A DNA stretch of 64,000 bases from Gracilimonas sp046602855 (GTDB lineage Bacteria > Bacteroidota > Rhodothermia > Balneolales > Balneolaceae), in the NCBI RefSeq assembly GCF_046602855.1, contig NZ_JBKINJ010000002.1, positions 496,001-560,000 of the forward strand, in the 5' to 3' direction. Shown here in pieces: positions 44,625-53,882 of the stretch. A program made the translations under genes and the position numbers. The notes beneath the pieces were generated by a model that searched no databases, was not told where the DNA came from, and saw only the letters and a program-made list of their open reading frames with translations. The first letter of the stretch is position 1. Each line of letters begins with the position of its first letter.

Positions 44625-44660
44625 AAGGAACATGGTTGTATCCGTGTTCCTTATTTTTTT
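44625..44660 (+). terminator. Rho-independent terminator after glutathione peroxidase
   Basis: AAGGAACATGG, loop TTGTAT, CCGTGTTCCTT (one G-T pair), then a T-run of seven after an A. Sits 27 bases after the stop. Confidence 0.8.
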
Positions 44661-44726
44661 GAATAGTTTTTAAAACTTCTTGACATCGAAGTATAATGGT
44701 CCGTATATTTAGTGCTCTCTCAAAAA

Positions 44727-44800
44727 GGTCCGGTAGTTCAGTTGGTTAGAACGCCTGCCTGTCACGCAGGAGGTCGAGGGTTCGAGTCCCTTCCGGATCG
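44727..44800 (+). tRNA. tRNA-Asp (GTC)
   Basis: A 74-base cloverleaf. Acceptor 5' arm GGTCCGG pairs with CCGGATC (one G-T pair), discriminator G. The D arm includes AGTTCAGTTGGTTAGA. The anticodon stem CCTGC/GCAGG encloses loop CTGTCAC, with anticodon GTC at 44761-44763. The T arm is GAGGGTTCGAGTCCCTT. No CCA is encoded after the discriminator base (GCAAAT follows). A terminator follows. Confidence 0.97.
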
Positions 44801-44806
44801 CAAATC

Positions 44807-44838
44807 AAAGCTTTCAACATTTGTTGGAAGCTTTTTTT
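44807..44838 (+). terminator. Rho-independent terminator after tRNA-Asp
   Basis: AAGCTTTCAAC, loop ATTT, GTTGGAAGCTT (one G-T pair), then a T-run. Begins 7 bases after the tRNA end. Confidence 0.85.
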
Positions 44839-44974
44839 GTTTAAGGAATATTTATATAAACATATAGTAATGCCTGCCATAAGACCGAACGTATAGTAGA
44901 GAGAACTGTAATTTCTTATCTTAGTTATCATAGCGGGTTTAAATAAGATATAAATAAATAAAAAACAGTAAGTA

Positions 44975-46864
44975 ATGGATCATATAAATCCAAAATACGA
45001 TGTCATTGTTGTAGGTGGTGGACACGCTGGTAGTGAAGCGGCAGGTGCCGCGGCCCAAATGGGAGCCAAAACACTATTAATTACAATGAACCTGGAAGCA
45101 ATTGCTAAAATGTCTTGTAATCCTGCCATGGGCGGTGTTGCGAAAGGACAATTGGTTCGAGAGATAGATGCTCTTGGGGGGCTCTCCGGAAAAGTAAGTG
45201 ATGAGACCGGTGTTCAGTTCAGGATGTTAAATCTTAGCAAAGGACCGGCCATGTGGAGCCCCAGATGCCAAAGTGATCGTGTGCTCTATAATCAAACTAT
45301 GAGGGAGAAACTTGAAAAAAAGGAAAACCTCTTTTTCAGACAAGATAATGTTGTTGATCTAATTGTTTCTGAAGACCATAATAAAATCGATGGTGTAATC
45401 ACTCAAACCGGTCAAAAGTTTTATTCTCACAGTGTGATACTTACCAGCGGGACTTTTTTAAATGGTTTGATCCATATTGGGGAAACTCAATTTGGCGGTG
45501 GCAGATCAGGTGAGCGAGCTTCTGTTGGTATATCAGCTTCACTGGAAGATCTTGGCTTTGAAGTAGGTAGATTAAAAACAGGAACACCGCCAAGAATTGA
45601 TGGAAGAACCGTCGACTATTCTAAATTAGAAGTACAGTACGGTGATGAGGATCCTTCAGGTTTTTCCTTTATGACTGAATCACTGCCATCTCTGGAAGAG
45701 CAGTTAACTTGCTGGATCGGCTACACTAATGAGAAAGTGCACGAGGTACTTAAAACCGGGTTTGATAGAAGTCCAATGTTTAATGGTCGTATTAAATCAA
45801 TTGGCCCCCGTTACTGCCCAAGTATTGAAGATAAAATTGATAGATTTGCTGATAAGGATCGGCACCAATTATTCCTTGAGCCGGAAGGATGGAGTACTTA
45901 TGAGATGTATTTGAACGGATTCTCTACATCTTTACCCGAAGATGTGCAATATCAGGCACTTCGGACTATACCTGGTTTCGAAGAAGTTATTATGATACGA
46001 CCCGGCTATGCAATTGAATATGATTATTTTCCACCTCATCAGATTCGTCGCTCTTTAGAAACAAAACTGGTTGGTGGGCTGTATTTTGCAGGTCAAATTA
46101 ATGGTACTACAGGTTATGAAGAAGCAGCTTGCCAGGGATTGATGGCTGGAATAAACGCAGCCCTTAACATTCAAGGTAAAGATCCATTGATTCTTCAAAG
46201 ATCTGAAGCCTATATCGGTGTACTTATTGATGATCTTATAAATAAGGGGACTGAAGAGCCGTATCGAATGTTCACCTCAAGGGCAGAGCATAGGATTTTA
46301 CTTAGGCAGGATAATGCTGATCTAAGGCTTACTGAGATAGGGCATAAGATCGGATTGGCCACTGATGAAAGATTAAAAAAAATGGAAGTAAAAAGGGCTG
46401 CACTGAAAAAGCTTGATTCTATTATTAAAAACTACACCGTGCGGCCTGAACAAATAGACCCCCTTCTTGAAAGCAAAAATAGCTCTTTAATGCCTCAGCC
46501 CATGAAGGCGCAAAAAATACTGCTTAGGCCGGAAATCAATTTAAATGACATGATGGAGCATGATCAGTCTCTGAGGAATGAGATCTCTTCTGTTACGAAT
46601 GACGAAAAAGTACTTGAGCAGATAGAGATCCAGATCAAGTATGCCGGATATATAGAAAAAGAATTCGAGATGGTTAAAGAGCTGGAAAAACAAGAGAACA
46701 TGGAAATACCTGAACAAATTGAATACTCAAATATAAAAAGCCTTTCTACTGAAGGTATGCAAAAGCTAAGAAAGGTTAAGCCGGAAACAATTGGTCAGGC
46801 TAGTAGAATAAGCGGTGTTTCGGCTAGTGACGTGTCTGTTTTAATGGTTTATCTTAAAAATTAA
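44975..46864 (+). CDS. mnmG: tRNA uridine 5-carboxymethylaminomethyl modification enzyme
   Basis: A 629-residue enzyme of the full MnmG/GidA length. The FAD site VVGGGHAGSEAAGAAAQMG (residues 11-29) is followed by MSCNPAMGGVAKGQLVREID, the second signature, RLKTGTPPRIDGRT, and the C-terminal helical domain that recruits MnmE. With MnmE it installs the cmnm5 group at tRNA wobble U34. rsmG lies 5 bases downstream, the classic gidA-gidB order found near origins in many bacteria. Its start is in a 174-base gap after the tRNA. Confidence 0.98.
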   Translation: MDHINPKYDVIVVGGGHAGSEAAGAAAQMGAKTLLITMNLEAIAKMSCNPAMGGVAKGQLVREIDALGGLSGKVSDETGVQFRMLNLSKGPAMWSPRCQSDRVLYNQTMREKLEKKENLFFRQDNVVDLIVSEDHNKIDGVITQTGQKFYSHSVILTSGTFLNGLIHIGETQFGGGRSGERASVGISASLEDLGFEVGRLKTGTPPRIDGRTVDYSKLEVQYGDEDPSGFSFMTESLPSLEEQLTCWIGYTNEKVHEVLKTGFDRSPMFNGRIKSIGPRYCPSIEDKIDRFADKDRHQLFLEPEGWSTYEMYLNGFSTSLPEDVQYQALRTIPGFEEVIMIRPGYAIEYDYFPPHQIRRSLETKLVGGLYFAGQINGTTGYEEAACQGLMAGINAALNIQGKDPLILQRSEAYIGVLIDDLINKGTEEPYRMFTSRAEHRILLRQDNADLRLTEIGHKIGLATDERLKKMEVKRAALKKLDSIIKNYTVRPEQIDPLLESKNSSLMPQPMKAQKILLRPEINLNDMMEHDQSLRNEISSVTNDEKVLEQIEIQIKYAGYIEKEFEMVKELEKQENMEIPEQIEYSNIKSLSTEGMQKLRKVKPETIGQASRISGVSASDVSVLMVYLKN

Positions 46865-46869
46865 ACAAG

Positions 46870-47520
46870 GTGTTTCACGTGAAACATGAGATAAAATTTC
46901 AAAAATTTACTGATTTTGCCTTAGCAGAGAAATTGCTGCAAAAACATTCGGAAAAAATAAGAGAATACGTTGATCATCTTCTATGGTGGAACGAACGAGT
47001 TAATCTTGTAAGCAGAGATGTTTCACGTGAAACTATTGTCGAACACGTGAGGCACTCTTTGGTGATAGCCAGTTCTGATATCTTCAGGCGGGCCGATAAA
47101 ATTATTGATGCAGGGTCGGGCGGGGGGTTACCGGGTATTCCCTTATGTATTTTAGATGAGGATAAAAAAGTTGTGCTAAATGATATCGTTTCAAAAAAGA
47201 TCATGGCTTGTAAGCAAATGATTTTAAAATTACAGCTAAATCACTGTAAGGCAGTTAATGGATCAATAGCTGATATTGAGTTAACTGAAGGAGCATGTGT
47301 CGTTTCTAAGCATGCTTTTAAGATCAATGATTTATTTGAATTGATAGGAGAAAAGCCGTGGCTGGGCATTATCCTGTTAAAAGGAGGGGATGAAGTCGAG
47401 AAAGAATTAGAAGGAATTGTACAACCATTGAAAATTAATGTGTTTTCACTTGAGCAGAAGAATAATCCTTTTTATGATGGTAAGGCATTGGTTGAAATAA
47501 CAAGGCTCAAACATGAATAG
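46870..47520 (+). CDS. rsmG: 16S rRNA (guanine-N7) methyltransferase
   Basis: A 216-residue GidB/RsmG protein. The SAM-binding loop IIDAGSGGGLPGIPLCIL is at about residues 78-95; NLVSRD precedes the helix with VSRETIVEHVRHS, and KHAFKINDLFELI, LLKGG are later conserved points. It methylates G527 of 16S rRNA. The GTG start at 46870 overlaps a parS site, whose bases encode the MFHVKHE N-terminus; a second parS is inside the gene (codons near VSRET). The gene overlaps the WYL regulator start by 8 bases. Confidence 0.95.
   Translation: MFHVKHEIKFQKFTDFALAEKLLQKHSEKIREYVDHLLWWNERVNLVSRDVSRETIVEHVRHSLVIASSDIFRRADKIIDAGSGGGLPGIPLCILDEDKKVVLNDIVSKKIMACKQMILKLQLNHCKAVNGSIADIELTEGACVVSKHAFKINDLFELIGEKPWLGIILLKGGDEVEKELEGIVQPLKINVFSLEQKNNPFYDGKALVEITRLKHE
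46871..46886. promoter_or_regulatory. parS centromere site 1 (ParB-binding)
   Basis: TGTTTCACGTGAAACA, the perfect 16-bp palindrome that matches the chromosomal parS consensus. It lies across the rsmG start. Confidence 0.92.
47019..47034. promoter_or_regulatory. parS centromere site 2 (ParB-binding)
   Basis: TGTTTCACGTGAAACT, 15 of 16 matches to the parS consensus, 148 bases from site 1 and inside rsmG. Only the last base differs. Confidence 0.88.
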
Positions 47521-48451
47521 CTCTGAAAGAAGACTGAAATTAATGCTGTTGTTGCAGCAGCCCGGTAAGAGTAAAACAGTTAACGAACTGGCAGAACACT
47601 TTGGCGTAAGTAGGCGAACTATATTCAGGGATTTCAATGCTTTAGAAGAAATTAATGTTCCTGTGACGTGGGATAGGTACTCAGGGTATGGTTTGATCGA
47701 TGGATACAAGATCCCGCCCTTAATGTTTACATCCAAAGAGCTCGCAACCATCATGGTTGGGCTTAATTTTGTGAAATCGCAGGTTGATGAAGGGCTTGTT
47801 GAAGATGCAAAAGGTGTTGATGTGAAAATTAAAAATGTCCTCCCTGATGAACTAAAAGAATTTATGGTCTCACTAGAGGGTAGGACCATTGTAGATCCTT
47901 ACCTTAAATTCGGGGGCGAGAAAAAGAAAGGGGGAAACTGGTATTTGATCAGCAGTGCGATTGCCCAGGAAAAAAGAATGCAATTTAAATACACAACTAA
48001 GTCCGGTGAAACCGGGATCCGAAAAATTGATCCATATATTTTGGTTTTTTACGAAGATCACTGGAATGTAATTGGGCGATCTCATCTTAGAGGCGAAAGC
48101 AGGAATTTTATACTCGAAAGTATTGAAGAAGTTAAAATTCTCGAAGAGAATTACACACTAAAAGATGAAATTGATGTAGAGCGCCTTATTTACGGCTCAG
48201 AGACGACATCAGAAATGATAATACTAGATATCGAAAAAAAAGAGTTAGCGCGCTTAGAAGCCAATATACCGGCTAAAATTATTAAGAAAGAACCTTTAAA
48301 TTCTGAAATTATTAAGGTGAGTTTTAAATTTGATAATTTAGCTTTTATAAACGAGTGGTTGCTTCAATTTGGAAGAAAAGTGAAAATTGTTGCACCGGAA
48401 AAGTTAATTGAAAAGAGAAAGTTACTTTTAAAAGATATGTTAAATCAATGA
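47513..48451 (+). CDS. HTH and WYL-domain transcriptional regulator
   Basis: A 312-residue DeoR-like/WYL regulator. The winged-helix N-terminus (about 1-65) reads KTVNELAEHFGVSRRTIFRDFNALEEINVPVTW; the WYL domain (~145-215) includes MQFKYTTKSGETGIRKIDPYILVFYEDHWNVIGRS, and a WCX-like C-terminal domain follows (~230-312). WYL regulators sense ligands such as oligonucleotides and control repair or defence genes. Here it starts inside the end of rsmG (8-base overlap), so it is co-translated with a housekeeping methyltransferase; no defence gene is nearby. Targets are not known. Confidence 0.87.
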   Translation: MNSSERRLKLMLLLQQPGKSKTVNELAEHFGVSRRTIFRDFNALEEINVPVTWDRYSGYGLIDGYKIPPLMFTSKELATIMVGLNFVKSQVDEGLVEDAKGVDVKIKNVLPDELKEFMVSLEGRTIVDPYLKFGGEKKKGGNWYLISSAIAQEKRMQFKYTTKSGETGIRKIDPYILVFYEDHWNVIGRSHLRGESRNFILESIEEVKILEENYTLKDEIDVERLIYGSETTSEMIILDIEKKELARLEANIPAKIIKKEPLNSEIIKVSFKFDNLAFINEWLLQFGRKVKIVAPEKLIEKRKLLLKDMLNQ

Positions 48452-48674
48452 TTCCTTGGGTATATGGTTTCAGAAGATCTTTAAAATGCAGGTAATTAAA
48501 GGGATTTGAATTTTGGAGTCCATCTAATGTTCCAGATGGGTGAACGCTAATACCTTCGTCTTATTAGGTTTTTTAGTTTGAGATGTAAAGGGATAGATCA
48601 TGAAACTCCAAAGAGATCAAATTATCGAATGGTTTTATTTTGTGTCGAATTTTAAAACTGCAGACTTTGATGAA

Positions 48675-48707
48675 TAAAAAAAGGGCTTCACTTCTGAAGC
48701 CCTTTTT
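48675..48707 (-). terminator. Rho-independent terminator downstream of gyrA
   Basis: Stem AAAAAGGGCTTCA, loop CTTC, TGAAGCCCTTTTT; on the minus strand the stem is followed by a T-rich tail. The 287-base gap between the WYL gene and gyrA otherwise shows no feature. Confidence 0.88.
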
Positions 48708-48737
48708 AGGTCAATAAATTATCTGAAGATCAGGATG

Positions 48738-51203
48738 TTAATCCTCATCTTCCTCTTCACCTTCTTCCTCGTTAACAACCCGAGTTATAGCGGCTATTGC
48801 TCCATCAGAATCTAAGCGCATTATTCGGACACCCTGTGTATTTCTACCCATGGTTCTAATTCCACCGCAATTCATTCGAATCACTTTGCCTTTCTCAGTT
48901 ATGATCATCAGATCATCCTGATCTGTTACTTCTTTAAGAGCGATCAAGTTTCCGGTCTTAGGAGTTATCTTTAATGTAATCACTCCTTTACCTCCTCTGG
49001 ATTGCTCTCGATAGTCGTCCACTAAAGAACGTTTGCCATATCCGTTTTCAGACATTGCGAGAACCGTTGCCTCATGTGCATTTCGGATAACGACCATGTC
49101 CACGATCTCTCCGTCTTTACTAAGGTTCATGCCCTTAACGCCTGATGTGTTACGGCCCATATCCCGAACTTCACTTTCATGGAATCTGATAGCCCGTCCG
49201 TTTTTATTAGCAAGAATGATCTGACTGTCACCGTCTGTAAGCTGAGCGCCCAGGAGACTATCACCTTCTTTTATATTAATGGCGATGATGCCATCTCTTC
49301 TTGGCCGACTGTAAGCTTCAAGGGTTGTTTTCTTAACAAGCCCATCCTTGGTTGCCATGATAATAGAATGATCATTTATATAATCTTCATCATCAAGAGT
49401 TTTAACCGGAACAAAGGCTTTGATTTGATCATCCTTATCAATATCGATAAGATTCACGATAGCTCGTCCTCTTGCAAGGCGTCCACCTTCTGGAATTTCA
49501 TAGACCTTGAGCCAGTAACACATTCCTTTCTCTGTAAAGAAAAGAATGTAATTATGAGTTGTAGCTACAAATAAATGTTCTACATATTCCTCATCGCGTG
49601 TGGTGGTTCCTTTCATTCCTTTTCCGCCACGACGCTGTCGCCGATAACCGCTTACGGGCATTCGCTTAATAAAGCCTTTATTGGAAATAGTAACCACCAC
49701 ATCTTCATTGGCGATCATATCTTCAATGTTAAAGTCCTCAGCAGAATGAACAACTTGTGTTCTTCTTTCGTCACCATAACGATTTTTGAGGTCTGCAAGC
49801 TCTTCCTTGATAATAGCTGTTTGTTCATCTCGATTGGAAAGTATCTCGCGATAGTCAGCGATCTTTTCAATGATCTCACGATATTCACCGTCAATTTTCT
49901 CTCTTTCAAGTCCGGTGAGTTTTTGCAAACGCATATCCAAAATGGCTTTAGCCTGGATATCTGTCAAGGCAAATTTCTTACGAAGTTCAATATTTGCTTC
50001 GTTAGGACTGTTTGAAGCTCGAATTGTTTTAATGACTTCATCAAGATTATCAAGAGCGATCTTGAGACCTTCAAGAATATGAGCCCTGGCTTCAGCCTGA
50101 TCAAGATCATAAATAGTACGACGAATAATGATATCGACACGGTGCTCAACAAAATGATAGATGAGCTCCTTCAGATTCATAACCTTTGGTCGACCTTTGA
50201 CCAAAGCAAGGCTAATAATACCAAAAGTGGTCTGCATTTGAGTGTACTTGTACAATTGGTTCAGAACCACTCCAGCGTTGGCTGATCGTTTTAAGATAAT
50301 AACGATTCGAATACCCTCGCGATCAGACTCGTCTCTTACTTCTGATATTTCAGTGATCTTTTCATCGTTAACAAGAGCTGCGATCTTTTGGATTAAGGTA
50401 CTCTTGTTAACCTGATACGGAATTTCGGTAATTACGATCTGTTCACGGTTTCCACGTAATTCCTCAGTATTGGCACGAGCACGAAGAGTTACTTTACCAC
50501 GACCTGTCTCATAAGCTTCTTTAACACCTTCATAGCCATAGATAATACCGGCTGTTGGGAAATCAGGAGCTGTGATATGTTTCATCAACTCTTTGATCTC
50601 AATATTAGGATCATCTATATATGCCTGAACTCCATCAATGACTTCAGACATGTTATGTGGAGCCATATTAGTGGCCATACCCACAGCAATACCGGAAGAA
50701 CCATTGATCAGAAGATTTGGCAGCATACTTGGAAGCACTGTTGGCTCTTCAAGTGTGTCATCAAAGTTAGGGGAAAAATCTACTGTTTCTTTGTTGATAT
50801 CAGCCAACATTTCTTCAGAAAGTCGGTCCATGCGAACCTCAGTATAACGCATGGCTGCTGCACTGTCTCCATCAATAGAACCGAAGTTGCCCTGTCCGTC
50901 AGCCAGTGGATATCTGAGTGAGAAATCCTGTACCATCCTAACGATCGAATCATATACTGCACTATCACCGTGAGGGTGATACTTACCTAAAACCTCACCA
51001 ACAATACGGGCACTTTTCTTATAATTTCTGTTGTGAAGCATGCCAAGGTCATTCATACCGTACAGAATACGACGGTGAACCGGTTTTAATCCGTCCCGTA
51101 CATCGGGCAGGGCACGTGAAACAATCACAGACATCGAGTAATCGATGTACGAAGATTGCATTTCGTCTTCAATAGTTATTGGAATAATTTTTTCTCTGGC
51201 CAT
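48738..51203 (-). CDS. gyrA: DNA gyrase subunit A
   Basis: An 821-residue type IIA topoisomerase subunit. The N-terminal breakage-reunion domain has KSARIVGEVLGKYHPHGD and AAAMRYTEVRM with the active-site Tyr at about 120; the quinolone region keeps Ser81 and Asp85 (E. coli Ser83, Asp87). The GyrA box QRRGGKG (within GYRRQRRGGKG) in the C-terminal domain marks it as GyrA, not ParC, so it can introduce negative supercoils. The C-terminus ends in a very acidic tail (EEGEEEDED). It lies 47 bases after gyrB on the same strand. Confidence 0.97.
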   Translation of the reverse strand: MAREKIIPITIEDEMQSSYIDYSMSVIVSRALPDVRDGLKPVHRRILYGMNDLGMLHNRNYKKSARIVGEVLGKYHPHGDSAVYDSIVRMVQDFSLRYPLADGQGNFGSIDGDSAAAMRYTEVRMDRLSEEMLADINKETVDFSPNFDDTLEEPTVLPSMLPNLLINGSSGIAVGMATNMAPHNMSEVIDGVQAYIDDPNIEIKELMKHITAPDFPTAGIIYGYEGVKEAYETGRGKVTLRARANTEELRGNREQIVITEIPYQVNKSTLIQKIAALVNDEKITEISEVRDESDREGIRIVIILKRSANAGVVLNQLYKYTQMQTTFGIISLALVKGRPKVMNLKELIYHFVEHRVDIIIRRTIYDLDQAEARAHILEGLKIALDNLDEVIKTIRASNSPNEANIELRKKFALTDIQAKAILDMRLQKLTGLEREKIDGEYREIIEKIADYREILSNRDEQTAIIKEELADLKNRYGDERRTQVVHSAEDFNIEDMIANEDVVVTISNKGFIKRMPVSGYRRQRRGGKGMKGTTTRDEEYVEHLFVATTHNYILFFTEKGMCYWLKVYEIPEGGRLARGRAIVNLIDIDKDDQIKAFVPVKTLDDEDYINDHSIIMATKDGLVKKTTLEAYSRPRRDGIIAINIKEGDSLLGAQLTDGDSQIILANKNGRAIRFHESEVRDMGRNTSGVKGMNLSKDGEIVDMVVIRNAHEATVLAMSENGYGKRSLVDDYREQSRGGKGVITLKITPKTGNLIALKEVTDQDDLMIITEKGKVIRMNCGGIRTMGRNTQGVRIMRLDSDGAIAAITRVVNEEEGEEEDED

Positions 51204-51250
51204 AAATCAGCTATAAAAGTCAGTTAAATTCTTAGTGAATTGATTCTAGT

Positions 51251-53188
51251 TTAGATGTCAATGTTGGCATATTTGGCATTACGCTCAATAAACTCTCGGC
51301 GAGGTTCAACATCACCACCCATGAGAGTGGAAAACAATTTATCTGCTCCCGCAGCACTTTCAACATTAACCTGTTGCAGTGTTCTGGTTTCAGGGTCCAT
51401 CGTTGTTTCCCAGAGCTGCTCAGGATTCATCTCCCCGAGTCCCTTATACCTGGAGACATCAAATTTTCTTCGCCCTTTTTTCAGTTCTTTTACGAGTTTA
51501 TCCCGTGTGTCCTCATCCCAGGCATATTCAATGTTCTTTCCGACAGTGATTCTGTATAGAGGAGGTGTAGCTATATATACAAAGCCATTTTCGATAAGAG
51601 GGCGCATATATCGGTAGAAAAAGGTCAATAATAGTGTGCGAATGTGCGAACCATCCACATCTGCATCTGTCATGACGATTATCTTGTGATAGCGAAGTTT
51701 ATCAACATCAAAATCTTCATCACCATGACCAACACCTGTTCCAAGTGCTGTGATCATGGCCTGAATCTCTTTGTTTTCAAGGATTCGGTTGATCTTTGCC
51801 TTTTCCACATTAAGTATTTTACCTCTTAGTGGCAGGATAGCCTGGAAACTCCTATTGCGGCCCATTTTAGCAGAACCACCGGCAGAATCACCCTCAACGA
51901 GATAAATTTCACTATGTTCAGGATCTTTTATGGAGCAATCAGCCAGCTTTCCGGGTAAACCGCCTCCGCTCATAACACTCTTGCGCTGTACGAGCTGTCG
52001 CGCTTTACGGGCAGCTTCTCTTGCCTCAGCAGCCAGCACTACTTTTTCGATAACCTTTTTAGCCGCTTTAGGATTTTGTTCCAGGTACTCATTCAGTTGA
52101 TCATAAACAACAATTTCAACGGCACTTTGAACTTCTGAATTACCCAATTTAGTTTTGGTCTGGCCCTCAAATTGAGGCTCCTGAACTTTGACACTGAGTA
52201 CAGCAGTCATCCCTTCCCGGAAGTCTTCGCCTGATACATTGATTTTACTATTCGACTTTATAAGACGGTTTTTCTCAGCATAAGATTTCAGAGAACGGGT
52301 CAGGGCTCTCCGGAATCCGGAAACATGAGTACCGCCTTCTTTTGTATTAATATTATTTACATAAGAATGTACGTTCTCTGAAAAGGAACTATTATACTGA
52401 ATTGCAATTTCTACAGGTACATTGTCAATGTCTCCGGTAATGTGAATTGGCGTTTCAAGCATAGATTCACGGTGTTCGTCAAGAAAATCGACAAAATCTT
52501 TTACACCGCCTTCGTAATGGTAAACTTCCTTTTTAAGGTCTTCGTCTTCTTCCCTTTCATCTACAAGGTCAATGGTTATCTCAGGATTTAGGAAAGCAAG
52601 TTCGCGCATGCGTTCTGCGATAATATCAAACTTGAATTCGGTTGTCTGGGTAAAGATCTCAGGGTCAGGAGTGAAGGAGATCTTTGTACCTGTTTTGTCT
52701 GTTTTTCCTTTAACTGAAAGAGGAATAGTAGTTGCGCCTTTGGAAAACTCCATCACATGAATTTCGCCGTCTCTGTGAATCTCAGCACGGAATTTACTTG
52801 CAAGGGCATTCACACAACTAACACCGACACCGTGTAAACCACCGGATACCTTATAAGAATCCTTATCAAATTTACCACCGGCGTGAAGTTTGGTAAGAAC
52901 AACCTCAACGGCAGGAATTCCGAGTTTTTCATGAGTGTCGACGGGAATACCACGACCATTATCGAAAATGGTCATTGAGCCGTCTTCATTGATGGTAACA
53001 TTTATATAGTCACAATAACCGGCAAGGGCTTCATCAATTGAATTATCTACAACTTCATTGATAAGGTGGTGAAGTCCGCGCTGTCCTGTGTCCCCGATAT
53101 ACATAGAAGGACGCTTTCTAACCGCTTCCAGCCCCTCCAAAACCTGTATGTTCGAAGCCTTGTAGTCAGATCCTTGTTTTTTTGCCAT
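51251..53188 (-). CDS. gyrB: DNA gyrase subunit B
   Basis: A 645-residue GyrB. ATPase domain: RPSMYIGDTGQRGLHHLINEVVDNSIDEA (Mg-binding N), FDNGRGIPVD, and GGLHGVGVSCVNAL. The TOPRIM domain has EGDSAGGSAKMGRNR and MTDADVDGSHIRTLLLTFFYR. The size fits the short form without the E. coli-type insert. It precedes gyrA by 47 bases, so gyrB-gyrA is one operon. Its promoter should be in the 271-base gap before rpmB, where two exact DnaA boxes lie about 150-180 bases upstream. Confidence 0.98.
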   Translation of the reverse strand: MAKKQGSDYKASNIQVLEGLEAVRKRPSMYIGDTGQRGLHHLINEVVDNSIDEALAGYCDYINVTINEDGSMTIFDNGRGIPVDTHEKLGIPAVEVVLTKLHAGGKFDKDSYKVSGGLHGVGVSCVNALASKFRAEIHRDGEIHVMEFSKGATTIPLSVKGKTDKTGTKISFTPDPEIFTQTTEFKFDIIAERMRELAFLNPEITIDLVDEREEDEDLKKEVYHYEGGVKDFVDFLDEHRESMLETPIHITGDIDNVPVEIAIQYNSSFSENVHSYVNNINTKEGGTHVSGFRRALTRSLKSYAEKNRLIKSNSKINVSGEDFREGMTAVLSVKVQEPQFEGQTKTKLGNSEVQSAVEIVVYDQLNEYLEQNPKAAKKVIEKVVLAAEAREAARKARQLVQRKSVMSGGGLPGKLADCSIKDPEHSEIYLVEGDSAGGSAKMGRNRSFQAILPLRGKILNVEKAKINRILENKEIQAMITALGTGVGHGDEDFDVDKLRYHKIIVMTDADVDGSHIRTLLLTFFYRYMRPLIENGFVYIATPPLYRITVGKNIEYAWDEDTRDKLVKELKKGRRKFDVSRYKGLGEMNPEQLWETTMDPETRTLQQVNVESAAGADKLFSTLMGGDVEPRREFIERNAKYANIDI

Positions 53189-53340
53189 AATTTATGGAGT
53201 GATAGCTTTGTTAGATGAGTTGATTGATGGCAGAAAATAGAGCTTACACAGGCAAAATCAAAAAAAGGAAAGGTATTTGTTCAAATTAATAGAGGAGTGC
53301 GTTCTGGGTTAAAATACAGAGCCAACAAAAGGCTTCACAG

Positions 53341-53368
53341 TGTGGATAATTCAGAAAAATGTGGATAA
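53341..53368 (-). promoter_or_regulatory. Pair of consensus DnaA boxes between gyrB and rpmB
   Basis: TGTGGATAA (reverse complement TTATCCACA) occurs at 53341-53349 and at 53360-53368, exact consensus both times, same orientation and 19 bases apart start to start. They lie in the divergent promoter region of gyrB and rpmB. Confidence 0.7.
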
Positions 53369-53459
53369 TTCAAATTTTCGTGTTCAAAATCATTGAACTT
53401 TGATGTTTATAGCTCTATCTTTGGTGTCTATTTTCATTATGAATTAACCTAAGAGTACG

Positions 53460-53705
53460 ATGTCGCGAAAAGACGATATTACAGGCAAAGGAGCTTTGAA
53501 CGGTTACCGTTCATCTAAGTCGAATAATAAAACGAAACACCGCTTTCAGTTGAACTTGCAAAAGCGTCGTTTTTATGTTCCTGAAGAAGATAAGTGGGTG
53601 ACACTTAAGGTTTCTGCTAAAACTGTGAGAACAATAAACAAGAAAGGAATTTCTGCGGTGCTTAAAGACGCGCGGAAAAATGGAACTCTTTTAAAAGAAG
53701 TATAA
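53460..53705 (+). CDS. rpmB: 50S ribosomal protein L28
   Basis: An 81-residue protein close to the usual L28 length. It has the conserved GKGALNGYRSSKSNNKTKHRF segment, broken by Gly-rich turns, then LQKRRFYVPEEDKWVTLKVSAKTVRTINKKG. Part of the large ribosomal subunit. It begins a small ribosomal cluster with rpmG (4 bases later) and the DUF4295 gene. It is divergent from gyrB, with DnaA boxes between. Confidence 0.95.
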   Translation: MSRKDDITGKGALNGYRSSKSNNKTKHRFQLNLQKRRFYVPEEDKWVTLKVSAKTVRTINKKGISAVLKDARKNGTLLKEV

Positions 53706-53709
53706 AACC

Positions 53710-53874
53710 ATGGCAAAAGGAAACAGAGTTCAGGTAATTTTAGAGTGTACCGAAAAACCCGGTTCATCTCGCTATGTTACGACAAAAAATCGAAGAACGA
53801 CTACTGATCGACTTGAACTGAAAAAATACAATCCGGTTCTTCGTAAACATACTGTTCACAAAGAAATTAAATAA
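53710..53874 (+). CDS. rpmG: 50S ribosomal protein L33
   Basis: A 54-residue protein: MAKGNRVQVILECTEKPG, SRYVTTKNRRTTTDRLELKK, YNPVLRKHTVHKEIK. It has a single cysteine, so it is the zinc-free form of L33. It starts 4 bases after rpmB. The next gene, DUF4295, starts 8 bases after its stop. Confidence 0.96.
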   Translation: MAKGNRVQVILECTEKPGSSRYVTTKNRRTTTDRLELKKYNPVLRKHTVHKEIK

Positions 53875-53882
53875 CCAGAGAT

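Noticed and set aside
44746..44931. Minus-strand open frame encoding a peptide ending DPEGTRTLDLLRDRQAF
   Set aside because: It is antisense to the tRNA-Asp gene; this peptide is a well-known false protein produced by tRNA sequence.
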